Part shown: positions 1 through 8,574 of the stretch, piece by piece | Layout of the letters: each line of letters begins with the position of its first letter | Position numbering within the stretch: position 1 is the stretch's first letter | Source of the DNA: Mycobacterium sp. E740 | GTDB taxonomy: Bacteria; Actinomycetota; Actinomycetes; Mycobacteriales; Mycobacteriaceae | Direction of reading: 5' to 3' | DNA length: 36,141 nt | Assembly (NCBI RefSeq): GCF_001672895.1 | Contig: NZ_LZKP01000196.1 | Coordinates: forward strand, 1-36,141 | The notes under the pieces: generated by a model | The model's input: the letters and a program-made list of their open reading frames with translations, nothing else | What the model was told of the DNA's origin: nothing | The model's database searches: none | Position numbers and translations under genes: made by a program

Positions 1-128
1 GCCAGCGAGTTGACCACCCCGACGTCCGGTCCGCCTGCCGCGCGGCGGGGATCGACGACGCGCAGCAGGCGCCGTATCTGCACGCGCTCGGAGTGCTCGC
101 CCAATCGAAAATGCTGGTGCCGCAATGA
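1..128 (+). CDS. mftB: Mycofactocin chaperone MftB, C-terminal end (partial)
   Basis: The left edge cuts this gene. Reading from base 3 gives about 41 residues ending in HALGVLAQSKMLVPQ, a tail I recognise from MftB, followed by TGA at 126-128. MftB is the small RiPP-recognition protein that binds the MftA precursor peptide and presents it to the radical SAM enzyme MftC. The stop overlaps the mftC start in an ATGA arrangement, so the two are translationally coupled. The mftA precursor gene and the mftR regulator would be expected upstream, outside the window. The name rests on this tail plus the unmistakable mftC-G genes that follow. Confidence 0.85.
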   Translation, partial: QRVDHPDVRSACRAAGIDDAQQAPYLHALGVLAQSKMLVPQ

Positions 129-1336
129 CTTCTGTACAGCCCGTACCCCGCCTCGTCGAGCAGTTCGAGCATGGCCTCGACGCCCCGATCTGTTTGACAT
201 GGGAACTGACCTACGCCTGCAACCTGGCCTGCGTGCACTGCCTGTCGTCGTCGGGCAAGCGCGATCCGCGTGAGCTGACCACGCAGCAGTGCAAGGACAT
301 CATCGACGAGCTCGAACGCATGCAGGTGTTCTACGTCAACATCGGCGGGGGTGAGCCCACCGTGCGGTCGGACTTCTGGGAGCTCGTCGACTACGCCACC
401 GCGCACCACGTCGGCGTGAAGTTCTCCACCAACGGCGTGCGCATCACCGCGGAGGTGGCGAAGCGGCTCGCGGCCAGCGACTACGTCGACGTCCAGATAT
501 CGCTGGACGGTGCGACGGCGGAGGTCAACGACGCCGTGCGCGGCGCCGGCTCGTTCGCGATGGCCACCAGGGCGCTGCAGAACCTTGCCGACGCCGGCTT
601 CCGAGACGCCAAGATCTCCGTGGTGGTCACCCGGCACAACGTCGGCCAGCTCGACGAATTCGCCGCTCTCGCAGACCGTTACGGTGCGACCCTACGCATC
701 ACCCGGTTGCGGCCGTCGGGCCGCGGCGCCGACGTATGGGATGACCTGCACCCCACCGCCGAGCAGCAGGTCCAGCTCTACGACTGGCTGGTCGCCAAGG
801 GTGAGCGCGTGCTGACCGGCGACTCGTTCTTCCACCTGGCCGGACTCGGGGAGCCCGGCGCGCTGGCCGGCCTCAACCTGTGTGGAGCCGGCCGAGTCGT
901 ATGCCTCATCGACCCGGTCGGTGACGTCTACGCGTGCCCGTTCGCCATCCACGACCGGTTCCACGCCGGAAATGTCCTGTCCGACTCAGGCTTTGGGACT
1001 GGCTTTGCCAACGTCTGGAAGAACGCTCCGCTGTTTCGCGAACTGCGCGAGCCGCAGTCGGCGGGCGCGTGTGCCAGTTGCGGCCACTACGACAGCTGCC
1101 GTGGCGGATGCATGGCCGCCAAGTTCTTCACCGGCCTTCCGATGGACGGCCCCGACCCCGAGTGCGTGGAAGGCTACGGCGCTTCCGCGCTGGCCCGCGA
1201 GCGGGTCAAGCCGAAGTCCAGCGTCGACCACTCGCGCTCCGGACCGGTGATGCTGAAACTGCTGACCACTCCGCCCCGATCCCATGTCGGAGCCGGAGCG
1301 CCTCCGAAACGGATCTGCAACGAAAGCCCGGTGTAA
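125..1336 (+). CDS. mftC: Mycofactocin radical SAM maturase MftC
   Basis: A 403-residue radical SAM/SPASM protein. The CX3CX2C motif that holds the SAM-binding 4Fe-4S cluster is at Cys32, Cys36 and Cys39 (context TYACNLACVHC), followed by a GGGEP motif near residue 75. The C-terminal third carries the SPASM cysteines (CGAGRVVC, ACPF, CASCGHYDSCRGGC) for two auxiliary clusters. In the known pathway MftC oxidatively decarboxylates the C-terminal tyrosine of MftA and then forms a C-C bond to the preceding valine. The ATG overlaps the mftB stop by 4 bp and mftD begins 3 bp after its stop, so it lies inside a tight operon. The tail after about residue 360 is basic and low in conserved features. 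Confidence 0.96.
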   Translation: MTSVQPVPRLVEQFEHGLDAPICLTWELTYACNLACVHCLSSSGKRDPRELTTQQCKDIIDELERMQVFYVNIGGGEPTVRSDFWELVDYATAHHVGVKFSTNGVRITAEVAKRLAASDYVDVQISLDGATAEVNDAVRGAGSFAMATRALQNLADAGFRDAKISVVVTRHNVGQLDEFAALADRYGATLRITRLRPSGRGADVWDDLHPTAEQQVQLYDWLVAKGERVLTGDSFFHLAGLGEPGALAGLNLCGAGRVVCLIDPVGDVYACPFAIHDRFHAGNVLSDSGFGTGFANVWKNAPLFRELREPQSAGACASCGHYDSCRGGCMAAKFFTGLPMDGPDPECVEGYGASALARERVKPKSSVDHSRSGPVMLKLLTTPPRSHVGAGAPPKRICNESPV

Positions 1337-1339
1337 GTC

Positions 1340-2530
1340 ATGGCCGACACGTGGTTCGAGACCGTCGCCGCCGCTCAGGAGCGGGCCAAGCGTCGCCTGC
1401 CCAAACCGGTGTACGCGGCGCTGCTCGCCGCCAGCGAAAAGGGCGTCACGGTCGCCGACAACGTCGACGCCTTCGCCGAACTGGGTTTCGCGCCGCACGT
1501 CGTCGGGGCGACCGAGAAGCGCGATCTCGCCACCACCGTGATGGGACAAGAGATTTCGCTGCCCGTGCTGATCTCGCCGACCGGGGTGCAGGCGGTGCAT
1601 CCCGACGGGGAGGTCGCGGTCGCGCGCGCGGCCGCTGCCCGCGGCACCGCGATGGGCCTGTCCTCGTTTGCCAGCAAGCCGATCGAAGAAGTCATCGCGG
1701 CCAACCCCAAGCTGTTCTTCCAGGTCTATTGGCTCGGCGGCCGCGACGCGATCGCGGCCAGGGTTGAGCGCGCCCGCGCGGCCGGTGCGGTCGGGCTGAT
1801 CGTCACCACCGACTGGAGCTTCTCGCACGGCCGCGACTGGGGCAGCCCCAAGATCCCGGAAGCGATGAACCTGCGGACCACCGTGCGGATGCTGCCGACC
1901 GGGCTGGCGCGGCCCCGGTGGATGTGGCAATGGGGAAAGACGTTCCGGCCGCCCAACCTGCGGGTGCCCAATCAGGCGGGACGCGGCGAGCCCGGCCCGC
2001 CGTTCTTCGCGGCTTACGGCGAGTGGATGGGCACCCCGCCGCCGACGTGGGAGGACATTGCCTGGTTGCGCGAACTGTGGGGCGGCCCGTTCATGCTCAA
2101 GGGCGTGATGCGGGTTGACGACGCCAAACGCGCTGTGGATGCAGGCGTTTCGGCGATCTCGGTGTCCAACCACGGCGGCAACAACCTCGACGGGACACCG
2201 GCGTCGATCCGCGCGCTGCCCGCGATCGCCGAGGCGGTCGGTGACGACGTCGAGGTGCTGCTCGACGGCGGTATCCGTCGCGGCAGCGACGTGGTGAAGG
2301 CTGTCGCGCTCGGTGCTCGGGCGGTGATGATCGGTCGGGCGTACCTGTGGGGCCTGGCGGCCAACGGGCAGGCCGGTGTCGAGAACGTGCTCGACGTGCT
2401 GCGCGGAGGCATCGATTCTGCATTGATGGGGCTGGGTCGGGCGTCGGTGCGGGATCTCGGCGCGGATGACGTGCTGGTGCCCCCCGGCTTCACCCGTGCG
2501 CTCGGCGTGCCCGGCGGTCCGACCGCCTGA
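1340..2530 (+). CDS. mftD: Pre-mycofactocin synthase MftD (FMN-dependent)
   Basis: A 396-residue protein of the FMN-dependent alpha-hydroxy-acid dehydrogenase (lactate dehydrogenase/glycolate oxidase) fold. The family signature SNHGGNNLDGTPASI, with the catalytic His and flavin contacts, is near residue 275, and DGGIRRGSD near 310 supplies the phosphate-binding loop. MftD oxidatively deaminates the AHDP intermediate released by MftE to give premycofactocin, the redox-active alpha-keto lactam. It starts at ATG 3 bp after mftC. After its stop the tight packing of the cluster is broken by a 122-bp gap before mftE, the only gap of that size in the cluster here. Confidence 0.95.
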   Translation: MADTWFETVAAAQERAKRRLPKPVYAALLAASEKGVTVADNVDAFAELGFAPHVVGATEKRDLATTVMGQEISLPVLISPTGVQAVHPDGEVAVARAAAARGTAMGLSSFASKPIEEVIAANPKLFFQVYWLGGRDAIAARVERARAAGAVGLIVTTDWSFSHGRDWGSPKIPEAMNLRTTVRMLPTGLARPRWMWQWGKTFRPPNLRVPNQAGRGEPGPPFFAAYGEWMGTPPPTWEDIAWLRELWGGPFMLKGVMRVDDAKRAVDAGVSAISVSNHGGNNLDGTPASIRALPAIAEAVGDDVEVLLDGGIRRGSDVVKAVALGARAVMIGRAYLWGLAANGQAGVENVLDVLRGGIDSALMGLGRASVRDLGADDVLVPPGFTRALGVPGGPTA

Positions 2531-2597
2531 GGTCGGCCGGGATCCGCTGGTACAGACGGGACGCAGGAGGCTCACGGGACAGCGTGCCGCTGCACCG

Positions 2598-2646
2598 CCG
2601 AAATTCGGTTGAATCAATTGCCGCGCATGCGCCAACATTTGGCGCA
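2598..2646. promoter_or_regulatory. Palindrome cluster in the mftD-mftE gap, candidate operator
   Basis: Three palindromes lie in the 2531-2652 gap. The best is a perfect 8-bp inverted repeat with a 3-bp centre at 2628-2646 (TGCGCCAA CAT TTGGCGCA). A shorter CCGAA-A-TTCGG is at 2598-2608, and TTGA-A-TCAA lies just after it. The 2628 palindrome ends 6 bp before the GTG at 2653 and about where a -35 would sit for a -10-like TACCAT at 2665-2670. This fits an operator over an internal promoter for mftE-F-G. It could instead be an mRNA hairpin. MftR, the known TetR-type regulator of mft loci, is one possible ligand, but that is inference. Confidence 0.45.
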
Positions 2647-2652
2647 CGACAG

Positions 2653-3396
2653 GTGAATTCGGCCTACCATCGGCGGGTGCCATCTGTCAGCGAGCTCGCG
2701 AATGCGACGTCGAAACAGCTGCAGAGCACCCAGTCGGCGCTGCTCGTTCCCCTCGGCTCGACCGAACAGCACGGTCCTCATCTGCCGCTGGACACCGACA
2801 CCAGGATCGCGACGGCCGTCTCCCGAGCCGTTGTGAGCCGACTGGGCGGTAACGACGGCTGGAACTGGCTGGTCGCACCCCCCGTCGCCTACGGCGCGAG
2901 CGGTGAACACGAGGAGTTCAGCGGCACCGTCTCGATCGGGACGTCCGCGCTGCGGCTGCTGCTGGTGGAATACGGCCGGTCGGCGTCGCGGTGGGCCTCC
3001 CGGGTGGTGTTCGTCAACGGTCACGGCGGCAATGTCGAGGCGCTGGCCGGCGCGACCGCACTGCTGCGCTACGAGGGTCGCGATGCCGCCTGGTGCCCGT
3101 GCACCGTCGCGGGGGCCGATGCGCACGCCGGGCACACCGAAACCTCTGTATTGCTACATATCTCGCCGAGCGACGTCCGCATGCACGAGCGGGTGCCGGG
3201 CAACGTCGCGCCCCTTCGCGAACTGATCCCCGAGCTGCGCGCGGGCGGTGTCGCCGCGGTCAGCGAGGTCGGCGTGCTCGGTGACCCGACGACCGCGACC
3301 GCCGAGGAGGGCGCGCGGATCTGGGCCGAGATGGTCGAGGCAGGTTTGCGGCGAATCACGCGTTGGGTACCCGACCGCGACGGGATGTTGACATGA
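2653..3396 (+). CDS. mftE: Mycofactocin peptidase MftE (creatininase family)
   Basis: A 247-residue creatininase-family metallohydrolase. The N-terminal metal-binding segment [15 protein letters not shown] (residues 36-50), NGHGGN near residue 123 and HAGHTETS further on carry the expected Glu/His/Asp ligands. MftE cuts the modified MftA peptide to release AHDP, the substrate of MftD. I chose GTG 2653 because the encoded NSAYHRRV start resembles the mycobacterial homologue as I remember it. No Shine-Dalgarno is visible there. GTG 2677 is a serious alternative, since it lies 6 nt after a -10-like TACCAT and would suit a leaderless mRNA. The frame is open back to 2584. The stop overlaps the mftF start (ATGA). 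Confidence 0.92.
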   Translation: MNSAYHRRVPSVSELANATSKQLQSTQSALLVPLGSTEQHGPHLPLDTDTRIATAVSRAVVSRLGGNDGWNWLVAPPVAYGASGEHEEFSGTVSIGTSALRLLLVEYGRSASRWASRVVFVNGHGGNVEALAGATALLRYEGRDAAWCPCTVAGADAHAGHTETSVLLHISPSDVRMHERVPGNVAPLRELIPELRAGGVAAVSEVGVLGDPTTATAEEGARIWAEMVEAGLRRITRWVPDRDGMLT

Positions 3397-4805
3397 CGGG
3401 ACCGCGCCTCCCCGACGGCTTTGCCGTCCAGGTCGATCGCCGAGTGAAGGTGCTCGGCGAGGGGTCTGCCCTGCTCGGTGGTTCCCCGACCCGGCTTCTC
3501 CGACTGGCGCCGGCCGCGCAGACCATGCTCACCGGCGGTCGGCTCGAGGTGCACGACGCCGTGAGCGCGCAGCTGGCGCGGACCTTGCTCGACGCCACCG
3601 TGGCGCACCCGCGCCCCGCCAGCGGCCCGTCGCACCGGGACGTGACCGTGGTGGTTCCCGTGCGCGACAACGTGTCTGGGGTGCGTCGACTGCTCACGGC
3701 GGTGCGGGGCCTACGGGTCGTGATCGTCGACGACGGCTCGGCTACACCGCTCGAGTGGTCCGACTTCAGCGACATCCACGGCGATGTGCACGTGCTGCGG
3801 CACGACCGAAGTCAAGGGCCGGCGGCGGCGCGCAACACCGGGCTGGCGGTCTGCGACACCGACTACGTGGCGTTTCTGGACAGCGACGTCGTCCCCCGGC
3901 GCGGCTGGCTGGAAGCGTTGCTCGGCCACTTCTGCGACCCGTCCGTGGCCCTGGTCGCGCCCCGCATCGTCGGCCTGCGCGAACCCGAGAACCTGGTCGC
4001 CCGCTACGAGGCGGTGCGCTCGTCGCTCGACCTGGGCCTGCGCGAAGCCCCCGTGATGCCGTACGGCACCGTTTCGTACGTACCGAGCGCGGCGATCATC
4101 TGCCGCCGGTCCGTGCTGCGCGAGGTGGGTGGCTTCGACGAGACCCTGTCGTCGGGCGAAGACGTCGACCTGTGCTGGCGCCTCATCGAGTCGGGTGCGC
4201 GACTGCGTTACGAGCCCATCGCGCTGGTGGCCCACGACCATCGGACGCAGCTGCGAGAGTGGTTCTCGCGCAGGTCTTTCTACGGCGAGGCGGCGGCGCC
4301 CCTGTCGGTTCGCCATCCCGGCAAGACCGCTCCGCTGGTGATCTCGGGCTGGACGCTGCTCGCGTGGATCCTCATGGCGATGGGATCGTCGATCGGATAC
4401 CTGGCCTCGATCGTCGTCGCGGTCATCACCGGCCGCCGCATCGCGAAGTCGCTGTCCAGCGTCGAGACCGAACCCAAGGACGTCGCGGTGGTGGCGGCGC
4501 ACGGCCTGTGGTCGGCGGCGATGCAGCTTGCCTCGGCGATCTGCCGGCATTACTGGCCACTCGCGTTGGTCGGGGCACTGCTGTCCCGCAGATGCCGGCA
4601 GGTGGTGCTGCTCGCCGCCGTCGTCGAAGGAGTCGTCGACTGGCTGACCCGCAACGGCAACGCCGACGAGGAAACCAAGCGGGTCGGGTTGCTCAGCTAC
4701 ATCCTGTTGAAGCGGCTCGACGACATCGCCTACGGCGCCGGCCTCTGGGCGGGTGTGGTTCGTGAGCGCCATCTCGGCGCGCTCAAACCTCAGATCCGGA
4801 CCTGA
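3393..4805 (+). CDS. mftF: Mycofactocin glycosyltransferase MftF
   Basis: A 470-residue GT2 (GT-A fold) glycosyltransferase. After about 85 N-terminal residues the catalytic domain begins at TVVVPVRDN. The nucleotide-binding DDGS is at residues 113-116, the metal-binding DSD at 163-165 and the acceptor/base ED at 256-257 ([10 protein letters not shown]). A hydrophobic stretch at about 315-345 and another near 395 suggest membrane attachment. MftF adds a beta-1,4-linked oligoglucose chain to premycofactocin, which keeps the cofactor inside the cell. The ATG start at 3393 overlaps the mftE stop by 4 bp. The frame extends upstream without stop, but the overlap and domain start support this ATG. 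Confidence 0.94.
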   Translation: MTGPRLPDGFAVQVDRRVKVLGEGSALLGGSPTRLLRLAPAAQTMLTGGRLEVHDAVSAQLARTLLDATVAHPRPASGPSHRDVTVVVPVRDNVSGVRRLLTAVRGLRVVIVDDGSATPLEWSDFSDIHGDVHVLRHDRSQGPAAARNTGLAVCDTDYVAFLDSDVVPRRGWLEALLGHFCDPSVALVAPRIVGLREPENLVARYEAVRSSLDLGLREAPVMPYGTVSYVPSAAIICRRSVLREVGGFDETLSSGEDVDLCWRLIESGARLRYEPIALVAHDHRTQLREWFSRRSFYGEAAAPLSVRHPGKTAPLVISGWTLLAWILMAMGSSIGYLASIVVAVITGRRIAKSLSSVETEPKDVAVVAAHGLWSAAMQLASAICRHYWPLALVGALLSRRCRQVVLLAAVVEGVVDWLTRNGNADEETKRVGLLSYILLKRLDDIAYGAGLWAGVVRERHLGALKPQIRT

Positions 4806-4821
4806 AACGACGCATTGTCGC

Positions 4822-6252
4822 GTGCGTAGTGACGTCCTGATCGTCGGCGCCGGTAGTGCCGGTTCTGTTCTCGCCGAGCGACTCTCCGCAGACCCGTCGT
4901 GTGCAGTCACCGTCGTCGAATCGGGTCCGGGCCCCACCGACCCCGAGGTGCGGGCCCAGATCAGCGACGGGTTGCGGCTGCCCATCGGCACCGCCAGCTC
5001 GGTGGTACGGCGGTATCCCAGCACGCTGACCGTCGATCCGCCGCGCCACGCGCAGCTCATGCGCGGTGCCGTTGTCGGCGGCTCGGGCGCGGTCAACGGC
5101 GGCTATTTCTGTCGAGGTCTGCCCGCCGACTTCGACGGCTGGGGTCTGCCGGAGTGGACGTGGCCGGAGGTGCTGCCGCATTTCCGCGCGATCGAAACCG
5201 ATCTGGACTTCGCCAGCGCGGTGCACGGCTCCGACGGGCCCATTCTCATCCGGCGCGTCGCTGAGTTCGACGGGTGCACAGCGTCTTTCGTACAGGCCGC
5301 GACGGCTGCCGGATATCCCTGGATCGACGACCTCAACGGTTCGATGCGCGACGAGCCCTCGGGGTCCGGAGTGGGCGCCGTGCCGCTGAACATCCACCGG
5401 GGCACCCGTCTCGGCCCCGGCGGCGCCTACCTGCGACCCGCGATCGACCGGCCGAATCTCACGCTGCTGGCCCACACCCGCGTGCTTCGAATCCGGATGA
5501 GCGGCGGCCGGGCGGTCGGCGTCGAGTGCGTGGGTGCCGAGGGCATCACCGAACTCTGCGCCGACCGAATTGTGCTGTGCGCCGGCGCAATCGGATCGGC
5601 GCACCTCCTGATGCTCTCCGGCGTCGGACCACAGAACGTCTTGGCGGCGGCCGACATACCCGTCGTCGTCGACCTGCCAGTGGGGACGGCCACCTCGGAC
5701 CACCCCGAATTGGTGCTACCCGTGAACTGGGCGGAAACTCACGGATCACCCCCACTCGAGGCGGTGCTGACCACAGCGGATCCCGTCGAGATCCGGCCCT
5801 ACACCGCCGGTTTCGGCGCGATGGTCAGCGGCCGGCGCGACGACCCCGCCGACCACCCACACATCGGTGTGGCGTTGATGCGGCCGAAGTCTCGTGGGCG
5901 GGTGCGCGTCGTCGCTGCCGACCCTGACACCCTTCCGGTCATCGAGCATCGTTACGACTCCGAACCCGACGACGTGGCGAAGCTGCGGGCCGGAGCAGAC
6001 TTGGCTCGCGAATTGGTCAGCGCGACAACGCAAGTCGGCCCGGTGGCGTGGTCGACATCGCAGCACCTGTCCGGCACCGCCCCGATGGGCGCGGACACCG
6101 ACGACGCCGCGGTGGTCGATCCGCGCTGCCGGGTGCGCGGAGTCGACGGCTTATGGGTCGTCGACGGGGCGGTACTACCGGCGATCCCCAGCCGCGGACC
6201 GCACGCGACCATCGTCATGCTCGCGCACCGCGCCGCCGGTTTCGTCGTCTGA
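4822..6252 (+). CDS. mftG: Mycofactocin-associated GMC oxidoreductase MftG
   Basis: A 476-residue glucose-methanol-choline flavoprotein. The FAD dinucleotide-binding motif GAGSAG is at residues 9-14 directly after the start (MRSDVLIVGAGSAGS), GGSGAVNGGY near residue 90 is the second GMC signature, and SQHLSGTAPM plus the terminal GPHATIVMLAHRAA carry the conserved His and FAD contacts. MftG is thought to reoxidise mycofactocinol and feed electrons to respiration. I chose GTG 4822, 16 bp after mftF, because it puts the FAD motif at the usual distance. Upstream in-frame starts (4753, 4762) would overlap mftF by about 50 bp. The last 78 bp overlap the convergent transporter gene. Confidence 0.93.
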   Translation: MRSDVLIVGAGSAGSVLAERLSADPSCAVTVVESGPGPTDPEVRAQISDGLRLPIGTASSVVRRYPSTLTVDPPRHAQLMRGAVVGGSGAVNGGYFCRGLPADFDGWGLPEWTWPEVLPHFRAIETDLDFASAVHGSDGPILIRRVAEFDGCTASFVQAATAAGYPWIDDLNGSMRDEPSGSGVGAVPLNIHRGTRLGPGGAYLRPAIDRPNLTLLAHTRVLRIRMSGGRAVGVECVGAEGITELCADRIVLCAGAIGSAHLLMLSGVGPQNVLAAADIPVVVDLPVGTATSDHPELVLPVNWAETHGSPPLEAVLTTADPVEIRPYTAGFGAMVSGRRDDPADHPHIGVALMRPKSRGRVRVVAADPDTLPVIEHRYDSEPDDVAKLRAGADLARELVSATTQVGPVAWSTSQHLSGTAPMGADTDDAAVVDPRCRVRGVDGLWVVDGAVLPAIPSRGPHATIVMLAHRAAGFVV

Positions 6253-7824
6253 CCGCGACGTCAAGCGCCGCACGAAGCGGGACTGTTCACCGTCACGGCC
6301 CGGCGCCCACAGCGCGACGAACACCGCCCCGACGGCCACGATGAGCGACAGCACCAGTAGCGACAAGCCCATCGCGTCGACGAAGGCGTTCTCGGCGGCC
6401 GCCGCCAGCCTGGCCCCCTCCGGTCCCAACTGGTCCGCCACGGCCAGCGCGTTGGCCAGCGAGTCGGACGCCGCGTCGCGCAGTTGTTGCGGGAAGGCGG
6501 CGATCGCCGGCGCCAGCGCCGTGTTGTACTGCGCCGCGAGCACCGACCCCGCGACCGCGATGCCCACCGCAGCGCCGACTTCGCGGGTGGTGTCGTTGAC
6601 AGCCGACGCGACACCTTGCTTCTCCGTGGGCACCGCGTTCATGATCGCCGACGTGGTCGGCGCCACGCACAACCCGATGCCGGCCGCTGTGACGAGCAGC
6701 GGCCACATCAAATCGAGGTAGGAAGCTCCGACGTTTAGAAAGCTCATCCAGAACAGGCCCGCCGCAAGCAACAGCAGCCCCGCCGATACCGCGGTTCGCA
6801 GCCCCACCTTCGGCAGGTACAGGTGCATGGTGGCGCCCAGCACCATGATTGGAAGTGCCAGTGGCGCAAGCGCGAAGGCCGTCTGCAGTGCGCTGTAGCC
6901 GAGAAGCAGCTGCATGTACTGCATCTCGACGAAGAAGAACCCGAAGTTGGCGAAGAACAGGAAGGTGATGCCGATCGATCCGGTGGCGAAGTCGGGTCGC
7001 GAGAATAGCCGGACGTCCAGGAGCGGGTGCCGCCGCCGCAGTTCCACGATCGCGAACACCGCTGCCAGCACCACGCCGAGAGCCATGCAACCCCAGACCA
7101 CCGGGTGCGTCCAACCTCGCATCGGTGCTTCGACCACGCCGAACACGAACACCGCCACCGCTGAGCCGATCGTGACGGCGCCGACCCAGTCGATCGGGGC
7201 CGCGGTCTCATCGCGGGAGGACCGGATCGTCAACGTGCACAGCAGCAGCACCAGGCCGGCCGCCGCGAACGCCCAGAAGATCGACTGCCACGAAGAAAAC
7301 TGCAGCAGCACGCCGGTGCCCAGAAAGCCCACGATGGCGCCGGAACTCGCGACGCCTGCCCAGATGCCGATGGCCTTGTTGCGTTCGTCTTTCGGAAACG
7401 CCGCCGTCAGCAGCGACAGTGTCGCCGGCATGATGAACGCCGCCCCGACACCCGCGGCGGCCCGCGCCAGGATGATCTGTACCGGGCCGGCGAAGAACAC
7501 GGGCGCCAGAGAGGCCAACGCGAAGATCGCCAGTCCCACGAGCAGGGCGCCGCGCCGGCCGTACCGGTCGCCGAGTGCCCCGGCCGGCAGCAGCAGGCAG
7601 GCCAGGACCAGCGTGTAACCGTCCACCACCCACGTGAGCTGGGTCTGGGTCGCCGAGGTGTCCACGGCGAGGTCGGGCAGCGCGGCATTGAGCGCCACCA
7701 TCGACGAGATCACCAGCAGAACATCGAGAGCAGCGACAGTGAGCAGCCAGAGCCGGCCGAACTTGCCCAGAGTTGCCAGGTTCGCGTCGATATCCTGGTC
7801 TGGCCGGGCGAGGGTGGTGACCAT
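6175..7824 (-). CDS. MFS multidrug-type exporter, DHA2 (14-TM) family
   Basis: A 549-residue, very hydrophobic protein. The N terminus (TM1 from about residue 25), motif A GDRYGRR at 85-91 between TM2 and TM3, and a length consistent with 14 membrane segments place it in the drug/proton antiporter DHA2 family (EmrB/QacA type). The start is ATG 7824 with GAAGGAG about 12 nt upstream; the frame is open beyond it but no longer looks like protein. It is divergent from a TetR gene across two operator-like palindromes, the usual repressor-pump pairing, so the TetR protein probably controls it. The hydrophilic C-terminal 25 residues are encoded antisense to the end of mftG and may be a run-on tail. 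The substrate cannot be told from sequence. Confidence 0.9.
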   Translation of the reverse strand: MVTTLARPDQDIDANLATLGKFGRLWLLTVAALDVLLVISSMVALNAALPDLAVDTSATQTQLTWVVDGYTLVLACLLLPAGALGDRYGRRGALLVGLAIFALASLAPVFFAGPVQIILARAAAGVGAAFIMPATLSLLTAAFPKDERNKAIGIWAGVASSGAIVGFLGTGVLLQFSSWQSIFWAFAAAGLVLLLCTLTIRSSRDETAAPIDWVGAVTIGSAVAVFVFGVVEAPMRGWTHPVVWGCMALGVVLAAVFAIVELRRRHPLLDVRLFSRPDFATGSIGITFLFFANFGFFFVEMQYMQLLLGYSALQTAFALAPLALPIMVLGATMHLYLPKVGLRTAVSAGLLLLAAGLFWMSFLNVGASYLDLMWPLLVTAAGIGLCVAPTTSAIMNAVPTEKQGVASAVNDTTREVGAAVGIAVAGSVLAAQYNTALAPAIAAFPQQLRDAASDSLANALAVADQLGPEGARLAAAAENAFVDAMGLSLLVLSLIVAVGAVFVALWAPGRDGEQSRFVRRLTSRSDDETGGAVREHDDGRVRSAAGDRR

Positions 7825-7856
7825 CGGTCTTTGCTCTCCTTCGGCGGGACGATTTT

Positions 7857-7893
7857 CGAGACCAATAGTCTCGTAGCGAGACCGGTAGTCTTG
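7857..7893. promoter_or_regulatory. Two tandem TetR-type operators between exporter and regulator
   Basis: CGAGAC-CAATA-GTCTCG at 7857-7873 is a perfect 6-bp inverted repeat with a 5-bp centre. Exactly 20 bp later, at 7877-7893, comes CGAGAC-CGGTA-GTCTTG with one mismatch. Each copy contains TAGTCT, a good mycobacterial -10 for the TetR gene, so binding would cover the regulator's promoter and lie within 35-70 bp of the exporter start. The 20-bp period puts the two sites on nearly the same DNA face, as expected for two cooperatively bound dimers. Confidence 0.7.
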
Positions 7894-7920
7894 TTCCCGG
7901 TGCGGAGGGAGATCAAACGA

Positions 7921-8574
7921 ATGAGCGGCGGGAGTACTGATCCGCGGCCGGCGCGATCCAGGGCCCGTCTGCTCGAGGCCGCAACGGCACTGCTGCGGTC
8001 GGGCGGACCGAACGCCGTCACGATCGACGCGGTGACCAGGACTGCGAACGTCGCGCGGGCCACGCTGTACCGTCACTTTTCCAGTGCCAACGACCTGATG
8101 GCTGCTGCCTTCATGAGCCTGCTCCACCCGGCGCCGATGCCGCCCGCCGACGGCAGCCTGCGCGACCGCTTGATCGCGGTGGTGGTGGGCTGGGCCGATT
8201 CGATCGCCGAAGTGCCCGCGATGATCACGGCGATGACGTGGATGGCCTCCGGTCCCGACGTCGGCGCCTATCCCGAAGCGCGGCAACCGGGTTCGGATGC
8301 CGTCGGCACGCTGCGGTCCCGGATCATCGCGCTGTATTCCGTTCCGTTCGACGCGATACTGGACAGCCCGCAGGCGGTGGCCGAGCTCGACGAGGTGGAT
8401 CGGATCCAGGCCATCGCGCTGCTCATCGGCCCGCTGATCCTCGGCAAACTGTCCACCGTCGCCGACTTCGACTACCGCGCGTGCGCGGAGGCCGCCGTCG
8501 ACGGCTTCCTGGCCACGCACGCCAAAAAGTCGCGCGGAATCACTTCAGCGAGTAGCGAATCGGAAGGTGTTTGA
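7921..8574 (+). CDS. TetR/AcrR-family transcriptional regulator
   Basis: A 217-residue protein with an N-terminal TetR DNA-binding domain: helices from about residue 12 and the helix-turn-helix at about 35-54 (VTIDAVTRTANVARATLYRHF). The remainder is an alpha-helical ligand domain with no recognisable specificity. The start is ATG 7921 with GGAGGGA 11-17 nt upstream; in-frame codons upstream (to 7831) run through the operators and are unlikely to be translated. It is divergent from the MFS exporter, which it probably represses together with itself through the two palindromes at 7857-7893. Its 3' end overlaps the convergent P450 gene by 35 bp. Confidence 0.9.
   Translation: MSGGSTDPRPARSRARLLEAATALLRSGGPNAVTIDAVTRTANVARATLYRHFSSANDLMAAAFMSLLHPAPMPPADGSLRDRLIAVVVGWADSIAEVPAMITAMTWMASGPDVGAYPEARQPGSDAVGTLRSRIIALYSVPFDAILDSPQAVAELDEVDRIQAIALLIGPLILGKLSTVADFDYRACAEAAVDGFLATHAKKSRGITSASSESEGV

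Noticed and set aside
986..2683. 565-codon open frame on the minus strand opposite mftC/mftD
   Set aside because: It is Arg/His/Gly-rich, lies antisense to two clearly recognised genes and has no family motifs. Such shadow frames are usual at this G+C content.
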